Source: an uncultured Eubacteriales bacterium (GTDB lineage: Bacteria; Bacillota; Clostridia; Lachnospirales; Lachnospiraceae). Taken from it: a DNA stretch of 64,000 bases. A program made the position numbers and the translations under genes. Within the stretch, counting starts at the first letter, position 1, and every line of letters begins with the position of its first letter. The notes under the pieces are model-generated. The model searched no databases, was not told the DNA's origin, and was given only the letters and a program-made list of their open reading frames with translations. Below are positions 58,485-64,000 of this stretch, piece after piece. Location of the stretch: contig OMVU01000003.1 in the NCBI GenBank assembly GCA_900314565.1, forward strand, positions 1-64,000. The letters run 5' to 3'.

Positions 58485-58877
58485 ACTGCACCTGCGCGAC
58501 CATATTCCGCCTGCAAAAACGTTCAGTAAGTTTGATGAACTTTGTAAACACGACCATGTTCCATCCGCGAAAGCACTCAGTCAATTTGATGAACTTTGTA
58601 AATGCGACCATGTTCCGCCTGCAAAAACGTCCGATCAGTTTGTCGAACCTGTCGAGGATTTTCATTTTCAGCGGACTTTTATTGAAGTAATATGCACAAA
58701 ATGATACTATGAAAACAGATTAAAAAACGTATCCTGTTTCTAATGTATTGCTCAGACTGCGGACAGCGTTTACGTTCCCCGCAGGCACTCACGACGCAAA
58801 AGACGGGATTTCTGCGTCAGAGATCAGATCCTTCGATGCAGACAGTCTGAGCTGCTTAAAAATCAAGAGAGGTCACT
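58485..58877. other. Gene-free region upstream of the Fe-S oxidoreductase
   Basis: About 390 bases: the 54-bp tandem repeats, then AT-rich DNA, an imperfect hairpin GACGCA...TGCGTC (58793-58818) and the 19-bp motif ATTTCTGCGTCAGAGATCA (58808-58826). The promoter of the following gene probably lies at its right end. Confidence 0.5.
58498..58659. repeat. 54-bp tandem repeat, three units
   Basis: Units 58498-58551, 58552-58605 and 58606-58659, each beginning GACCATRTTCC and containing TTTGATGAACTTTGTAAA in the first two. The unit is 18 codons long, so all frames stay open on both strands through the array; I see no ribosome site or start that would make it a gene. Confidence 0.8.
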
Positions 58878-61688
58878 ATGGGAAAAAGTATTGAAGAATG
58901 GAAAATCGGCGATCCCATGATCAACGAGCGGGATTACTGGCAGGACCCCAACTACGTCGCCCCCGACAAGGAAAAGGAAAAGATGGTCCTGAAGCTCGCG
59001 AGCATCATAACGGACCGCTATGTAAAAAAATTTACGGGAACGATCAACAACAGGGATCCGGAATACTGGATGCTGGACATGATCCTCACAAAGGAGCAGG
59101 TCCGCTTCCTTCTGAATTTCAAGAAAACGCGCGTACCCTACACCATCAGGGAGCTTGCCCGCATCAACAAAATGTCCATTAAGCACACGAAGGACATGGT
59201 GAAAGAACTCTGCTGGATCGGCGTCGTCGAGATGACGCGCGAAGGTGAGGACAAGCACAAAGAGTATAATCTGCCGATCTTCGTCCCGGGCTCCGCGGAA
59301 TTCATGATGATGCAGCCCGCCCTCACGGACAAGTTCCCGCAGCTTGCCACCTTCTTCAACCTGATGACACAGCTTCCGCTCGGCGGCATCACCCAGATGG
59401 TCCCAGAGGGCGGCTCCGGTATCGGCATGCATGTCATCCCGGTCGAGAAGGCCATCAGCATGGAGAACAAATCCGTCTCCATCGAACATCTCTCCCACTG
59501 GCTTGAGAAGTATGATAAGTTCGGTGTCGCCGAGTGTTCCTGCCGCAAGCAGCAGTGCATGCGCGGAGAGGGATCCGGCGAGGTACGCGGAGAGTTCTGT
59601 ATCGCCTGCGGCGATCTCGCCGAATATGAGTATGACCGCGGAATCGGCCGCAATATTACGAGGGAAGAAGTCTATGAGATCCTCGAGCGCGCTGAGCGTC
59701 ACGGCTATGTCCACCAGATCACCAACATTGACGGCGAGGATAAGATCGTTGCCATCTGCAACTGCGCCGTAGGCGTCTGCAACGCCCTGCGCACGTCCCA
59801 GCTCTACAACACGCCGAACATGTCTGCTTCCGCTTACCGCGCGCACGTGGAGAAAGAGAAATGCGTCGCCTGCGGAAAGTGCGTGGAGGTCTGTCCTGTC
59901 GGCGCGGCCAAGCTCGGCCAGAAGCTCTGTAAGAAGGACGGCTCTGCTGTCACGTATCCGAAATCCGAGCTCCCGAACGCAAAGGTCTGGGGACCGGACA
60001 AATGGAATTACAACTATCGCGAGGATGTCCGTATCCATTGCTACGACACCGGAACATCGCCCTGCAAGACGGCATGTCCGGCCCACCTGGCCATCCAGGG
60101 GTATATCAAGATGGCGTCGGAAGGACGTTTCCTCGACGCTCTGAAGCTCATTAAGCAGGACAATCCGCTCCCGGCTGTCTGTGGCGCAGTCTGCAACCGC
60201 CGCTGCGAGGACGCCTGTACGCGCGGAACCATCGACCAGCCGCTCGCGATCGACGAGATCAAGAAGTATATCGCAGCCCTCGATCTGAACAGCGAAGAAC
60301 GCTACATCCCCTTCTGCGAGAAGCACGACGGCGGTTTCTGGGGCGACGAGTATAAGATTGCAGTCATCGGTGCAGGTCCGGCAGGTCTCTCCGCGGCCTA
60401 TTACCTGAGGCTCAACGGGTATCCGGTCACTGTCTTTGAGAAAAATAAAAAACCCGGCGGCATGCTGACCTACGGCATCCCGTCCTACCGCCTCGAGAAG
60501 GACGTCATCGACGCCGAAGTGGACGTGATCCGCGAGATGGGCGTTGAATTCAAATGCGGCGTTGAAATCGGTAAGGACATAACGATCGAAGAGCTCCGGA
60601 AAGAGGGCTACAAGGCCTTCTTCGTGGCGATTGGCGCGCAGGGCGGCCGTCTCGCAGGTGTCCCGGGTGAAGACGCAGAGGGTGTAGAAACGGGTGTGGA
60701 TTTCCTGAGAAGAAATAATCATGACCACGAATCCGCCACCCTCACGGGCGATACGGTGGTCATCGGAGGCGGAAACGTCGCAGTCGACGTTGCACGCACC
60801 GCTGTCCGCGCCGGAAACGGAAAGGTCACGATGATCTGCCTCGAAGGCCCGGACGAAATGCCGGCGGCCCACGACGAGGTCGAGGAGGCAAAAGAAGAAG
60901 GCATCTGCGTGATCAACGGCTGGGGTCCGAAGGAGATCCTCACCGAGAACGGTCACGTGACAGGCGTCCTCTTCAAAAAGTGCACATCCGTCAAGGATGC
61001 GGACGGCCGCTTCAACCCGCAGTACGATGAAAACGAGACCATGACCCTTGCCTGCACGAACGTGCTGCAGTCCATCGGTCAGTCGATCCTCTGGGGAGAC
61101 CTCCTCGCCGGCACAAAGGTCGAACTGAACCGCAACGGGACCGCCGTGGCGGATCCGGTCACCCGGCAGACGGCGGAACCGGATATCTTCGTAGGCGGAG
61201 ATGTCTTTACCGGACCGCGCTTTGCCATCGACGCAATCGCAGCAGGACGGGAAGGCTATGACTCGATCAACCGTTTCGTGCATCCGGGCAATTCCCTGAC
61301 GATCTCCCGCGACCTCAGGAATTTCGTAGAACTCAACAAGGACGACATTCTCGTCGAGACCTTTGACAACGCGAAGCGCCAGATCCCCGGCAGAAAAGCA
61401 GGGATCGCCACCGAGACCTATGAAGACCTCCGTCTCTGCCTGACACCTGAGCAGGTGCAGACCGAGGCTGCAAGGTGCCTCGGATGCGGCGCGACTACCG
61501 TTGACGAGAACCGCTGCATCGGCTGCGGCCTGTGCACGACAAGGTGTGAATTCGACGCGATCCACCTTGAGCGGACGCATCCGGATGCGAGCACCATGGT
61601 AACGGCAGAGAAGAAATTCAGCAAGATCGCGCCCTATGTCCTGAAGAGGGCCGGTAAGATCGCGATCAATAAGGTGACACGTAAATAA
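58878..61688 (+). CDS. Multidomain Fe-S flavin oxidoreductase (GltD/NfnB-like core)
   Basis: A 936-residue protein. Residues 1-320: a part with a winged-helix look (TIRELARINKMSIKHTKDMVKELCWIGVVEMTR) and cysteine motifs CSCRKQQC, CIACGD and CNCAVGVC. About 325-345: ferredoxin motif CVACGKCVEVCPVG. About 390-470: GltD-type N-terminal cysteines (CKTACPAHLAIQGY, CGAVCNRRCEDAC). Then FAD-binding VIGAGPAGLSAAYYL near 500, NADPH-binding VVIGGGNVAVDVARTA near 630, and a C-terminal CIGCGLCTTRCEFDAI. It should pass electrons between NAD(P)H and ferredoxin-like partners. The start follows AAGAGAGGTCACT. It could feed the dehydratase activator or the hydrogenase; no direct evidence. Confidence 0.88.
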   Translation: MGKSIEEWKIGDPMINERDYWQDPNYVAPDKEKEKMVLKLASIITDRYVKKFTGTINNRDPEYWMLDMILTKEQVRFLLNFKKTRVPYTIRELARINKMSIKHTKDMVKELCWIGVVEMTREGEDKHKEYNLPIFVPGSAEFMMMQPALTDKFPQLATFFNLMTQLPLGGITQMVPEGGSGIGMHVIPVEKAISMENKSVSIEHLSHWLEKYDKFGVAECSCRKQQCMRGEGSGEVRGEFCIACGDLAEYEYDRGIGRNITREEVYEILERAERHGYVHQITNIDGEDKIVAICNCAVGVCNALRTSQLYNTPNMSASAYRAHVEKEKCVACGKCVEVCPVGAAKLGQKLCKKDGSAVTYPKSELPNAKVWGPDKWNYNYREDVRIHCYDTGTSPCKTACPAHLAIQGYIKMASEGRFLDALKLIKQDNPLPAVCGAVCNRRCEDACTRGTIDQPLAIDEIKKYIAALDLNSEERYIPFCEKHDGGFWGDEYKIAVIGAGPAGLSAAYYLRLNGYPVTVFEKNKKPGGMLTYGIPSYRLEKDVIDAEVDVIREMGVEFKCGVEIGKDITIEELRKEGYKAFFVAIGAQGGRLAGVPGEDAEGVETGVDFLRRNNHDHESATLTGDTVVIGGGNVAVDVARTAVRAGNGKVTMICLEGPDEMPAAHDEVEEAKEEGICVINGWGPKEILTENGHVTGVLFKKCTSVKDADGRFNPQYDENETMTLACTNVLQSIGQSILWGDLLAGTKVELNRNGTAVADPVTRQTAEPDIFVGGDVFTGPRFAIDAIAAGREGYDSINRFVHPGNSLTISRDLRNFVELNKDDILVETFDNAKRQIPGRKAGIATETYEDLRLCLTPEQVQTEAARCLGCGATTVDENRCIGCGLCTTRCEFDAIHLERTHPDASTMVTAEKKFSKIAPYVLKRAGKIAINKVTRK

Positions 61689-61702
61689 ACGAACAATTCG
61701 GC

Positions 61703-61733
61703 GGGGAGGATGAAAAATCCTCCCCGTTTTTTA
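61703..61733 (+). terminator. Terminator of the Fe-S oxidoreductase gene
   Basis: CGGGGAGGAT paired with ATCCTCCCCG, 5-base loop, TTTTTT. Starts 15 bases after the stop. Confidence 0.95.
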
Positions 61734-62049
61734 CGCACTTCGGGTACACACTTTCGTTTCCTTTTGCAATTTACAGCATCTCGCTTTCCGCCTTTCCGGG
61801 AAGGCAAAAGGGACACCACCAATTTAAAGTCCTGAAATATGTTCTCAAAAAATTGTATGCTAACTAATACATTTCTGTTATAATATCCGAGTTAAGAAAA
61901 ATTTTATAAATGCCCTCTGTCTTCAGCCCCGACACAGAATGGCTGAAACTCGCATGCTGAAGGCCCGGAATATGAAAATCTCTTCAGAAACAGTATGGCA
62001 AACGTCATATTCCGAACAGTAAGGGGAGCAAAGAGAAAGGAGTATTATT
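61734..62049 (+). promoter_or_regulatory. Leader region of the alanine/glycine symporter
   Basis: About 315 bases. Contains TTATAATAT near 61879 as a probable -10, with no ideally spaced -35 (TTGTAT lies 20 bases upstream). The 170-base leader has small hairpins such as TTCAGCC/GGCTGAA around 61922-61947. I looked for glycine- or amino-acid-sensing riboswitch features and did not find them. Confidence 0.4.
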
Positions 62050-63447
62050 ATGAGTTTTCATGAAATGGTATCAGCCGCCGACAGTTTCCTGTGGGGTTGG
62101 CCTCTCATCATCCTTCTGTTCGGGACACATCTCTTCATGACGTTCCGTACCGGCTTTATTCAGAAGGATATCTTCAAGGCAATCAAGCTTTCTGTCACCA
62201 AGGATCCTGACTCTGAAGGCGATGTCTCCCAGTTCGGCGCTCTGACCACTGCGCTTTCCTCGACCATCGGTACCGGCAATATCGTCGGTGTAGGAACTGC
62301 GATCGCGATGGGCGGCCCGGGAGCAGTCCTCTGGATGTGGCTCACAGGTATCTTCGGCATTGCGACCAAGTACGCTGAAACTCTGATTTCCGTCAAATAC
62401 CGTGTTAAAAGTGAGGACGGCTCCATGATCGGCGGTGCAATGTACGCCCTGGACCGCGGACTTCACATGAGATGGCTCGGTATTATCTTTGCGGTACTTG
62501 CATCCGTCTGCGCGTTCGGCATCGGCTGCATGGTACAGGCCAACGCCGTTGCCGCCAACTTTACGACAAATTTCGGCGTTCCTTCCTGGATCATCGCAAT
62601 CGCCCTTGCGGCTCTGGTCGCGCTCGTCATCATCGGCGGCATCAAATCCATTACCAGAGTATCCGAACTTCTTGTTCCGTTCATGGCTGTATTTTATTTT
62701 ATCGGATGTCTCATCATTCTGGTCATCAATCGTGACGTTCTTGGTCAGGCGGTCGCCATCATCGCAAAATCCGCCTTTACCACAAGAGCCGCGAGCGGCG
62801 GTTTCGTCGGAAGTACGATCGCGATCACCTGCCGTTACGGTTTCGCGAGAGGTCTGTTCTCGAATGAATCCGGTATGGGTTCCGCGCCCCTTGTTGCCGC
62901 TTCAGCACAGACACGCAACCCGAAGCGTCAGGCTCTGGTCTCCATGACCGGAACATTCTGGGATACCGTAGTCATCTGCCTTATGACGGGTCTCGTTCTG
63001 GTGTCCTGCATCATCAAGTACGAGCATATCGACGGACTTTCCGGAAACGGAGCCGAACTTACCTCCAAGGCATTCTCCATGATTCCTTACATCGGTCTTC
63101 CGATCCTTGTCGTCGGTCTTATCACTTTCGCGTTCTCGACCATCCTCGGCTGGTACTATTACGGCGAGCGTGCGGCAGTCTATCTGTTCGGAGAGAAAAC
63201 AATCATGGTCTATAAGGTCCTCTGGGTCGCAGCGGTCTTCATCGGATCTCTCCAGGAGCTGAACCTCGTATGGGATCTTGCCGATCTTCTGAACGGACTG
63301 ATGGCGATCCCGAATATTATCGCGGTGCTGCTGCTTTCCGGCGTCATCGTTGCAGAGACGAAGAAATACAACGGAAAACATATTGATGACAAAGATGACA
63401 CACAGATCCCTGTTCTGAAGAACGCAAAGAAGGGTATCCTCGGATAA
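62050..63447 (+). CDS. Sodium:alanine/glycine symporter (AGCS family)
   Basis: A 465-residue membrane protein with about ten or eleven helices. Family signatures: FGALTTALSSTIGTGNIVGVGTAIAMGGPGAVLWMWLTG near residue 60, the FARGLFSNESGMGSAPLVAA signature near 275, and TFAFSTILGWYYYGERAAVYLFG near 360. It imports alanine or glycine with sodium. AAAGGAG precedes the ATG. Monocistronic with its own terminator. Confidence 0.96.
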   Translation: MSFHEMVSAADSFLWGWPLIILLFGTHLFMTFRTGFIQKDIFKAIKLSVTKDPDSEGDVSQFGALTTALSSTIGTGNIVGVGTAIAMGGPGAVLWMWLTGIFGIATKYAETLISVKYRVKSEDGSMIGGAMYALDRGLHMRWLGIIFAVLASVCAFGIGCMVQANAVAANFTTNFGVPSWIIAIALAALVALVIIGGIKSITRVSELLVPFMAVFYFIGCLIILVINRDVLGQAVAIIAKSAFTTRAASGGFVGSTIAITCRYGFARGLFSNESGMGSAPLVAASAQTRNPKRQALVSMTGTFWDTVVICLMTGLVLVSCIIKYEHIDGLSGNGAELTSKAFSMIPYIGLPILVVGLITFAFSTILGWYYYGERAAVYLFGEKTIMVYKVLWVAAVFIGSLQELNLVWDLADLLNGLMAIPNIIAVLLLSGVIVAETKKYNGKHIDDKDDTQIPVLKNAKKGILG

Positions 63448-63470
63448 ACAGAAATGAAAACATGACTTTA

Positions 63471-63505
63471 AAAAAGGATCGGCTCCGAACGGACCGATCC
63501 TTTTT
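63471..63505 (+). terminator. Terminator of the symporter gene
   Basis: AAAAAGGATCGG paired with CCGATCCTTTTT, 11-base loop. Confidence 0.95.
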
Positions 63506-63635
63506 CTTTGAAACATTATGCTTTTTCCTGCAGCGCATGCCTTCATCAGACTGTAGTATCATGTCAGACAAATGCATATTTCATACAGACCGCAGATGCC
63601 TTCCATTCAATTGTTCAATTCCTGCAGCGTGTATC

Positions 63636-64000
63636 TTACATGCCGAACTCTTCGCAGAGACTCGCGTATCTGGCCTTCTCTTTGTCCTTGACCTTCTTTG
63701 AGAGGTCGTTCATGCAGTGGTGGATCACATCCGCATCCTTCAGCACCTCATCCATCGGAGCATCCACGGCATATTTATCATCATGATGATAAATCGCTGA
63801 ACAGATGATTTCCGTCTCCTCTTCCGAAGTCAGTTCGAGTTCACCGAGGATCTTTCTCGCAAGCTCCGCCCCTTTGTGCGCGTGATCGTCATAGCTTCCG
63901 CTTTTGTAAGCGTGCAGGTCATGCAGCATCGCTGCCATTGATGCAAGCTCCGGGTCCAGCCCCCGCTTTTTCGCGATCATCGTCGCCGCGAGCGACACAC
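63636..64000 (-). CDS. HD-domain phosphohydrolase, partial at window edge
   Basis: The last 121 codons of a leftward gene whose start lies beyond the window. Visible HD-domain text: AAMLHDLHAYKSGSYDDHAHKGAELARKIL (the metal-binding His-Asp pair) and IICSAIYHHDDKYAVDAPMDEVLKDADVIHHCM with the later His/Asp. Such proteins hydrolyse nucleotides or other phosphates. An apparent GTG start at the edge is internal, because the first metal-binding His of the domain would be missing. Confidence 0.85.
   Translation of the reverse strand, partial: VSLAATMIAKKRGLDPELASMAAMLHDLHAYKSGSYDDHAHKGAELARKILGELELTSEEETEIICSAIYHHDDKYAVDAPMDEVLKDADVIHHCMNDLSKKVKDKEKARYASLCEEFGM

Noticed and set aside
58459-58704. 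Short frames on both strands across the 54-bp tandem repeat
   Set aside because: Open only because the unit is a multiple of three; no ribosome site on either strand.
58863-61580. A 905-codon open frame antisense to the Fe-S oxidoreductase
   Set aside because: It is the mirror of a GC-rich, codon-biased gene; it lacks recognisable domains, while the plus strand has full cofactor motifs, ribosome site and terminator.
61860-62049. Riboswitch upstream of the alanine/glycine symporter
   Set aside because: Only small unstructured hairpins were seen; no glycine-aptamer features could be traced by eye.

Overview
The window looks like the chromosome of a strictly anaerobic, low-to-mid GC Clostridia/Lachnospiraceae-type Firmicute. 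The support is indirect but consistent: strong GGAGG ribosome sites, LL-diaminopimelate aminotransferase (dapL), an electron-bifurcating type [FeFe] hydrogenase (hydABC), butyrate kinase with a phosphotransacetylase, oxygen-sensitive 2-hydroxyacyl-CoA dehydratase-family enzymes with their ATP-driven activator, and a sortase-type surface protein. No rRNA, tRNA, CRISPR array, phage or transposase gene was found.

Layout. 1-2500: a HAD phosphatase, a YozG-type regulator with a DUF2975-like membrane protein behind a clear promoter and twin operators, and a small cupin. 2530-10550: one long leftward catabolic operon (YhcH-like protein, cyclase-family hydrolase, ketopantoate-reductase-like dehydrogenase, a complete ribose-type ABC importer, amidohydrolase) for an unidentified, probably sugar-acid-like, substrate. 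11078-19080: a gene remnant, an SpoU/TrmH methyltransferase, a UvrD-type helicase, deoC, a lipoprotein and cobT. 19190-31560: the most unusual region. Two paralogous 2-hydroxyacyl-CoA-dehydratase-like subunit pairs lie divergently around a CooC-like ATPase. They are followed by a dehydratase activator, a free-standing protein resembling the central domain of acetyl-CoA synthase, a convergent CooT-like plus histidine-rich (CooJ-like) nickel pair, and an Fe-S flavin enoate reductase. Each dehydratase pair is accompanied by a related tiny membrane protein. 31720-46280: a GH32 fructosidase, buk-pta, dapL, an acyltransferase-like membrane protein, a carboxylesterase, an SPFH protein with an Arc-like protein, an Fe-S aldo/keto reductase and a CDF cation transporter. 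46800-51000: hydABC. 51230-58480: an acyltransferase remnant, a 1449-residue surface protein and a large HTH regulator. 58880-64000: a 936-residue Fe-S/flavin oxidoreductase, an alanine/glycine:sodium symporter and a partial HD-domain protein.

The main candidate for an undescribed system is the 19-29 kb block. Nickel-handling factors normally tied to carbon monoxide dehydrogenase (CooC, CooT, a His-rich chaperone) and an ACS-like domain are packed around radical-type dehydratase/reductase subunits, while no CODH catalytic subunit or A-cluster domain is visible in the window. The second theme is a set of non-coding repeats in intergenic DNA. It includes a family of MITE-like nested palindromes, some with 8-11 bp direct flanking repeats that look like target-site duplications, and several smaller palindrome families.

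All functional statements rest on motif recognition by eye; no alignment or database search was run.
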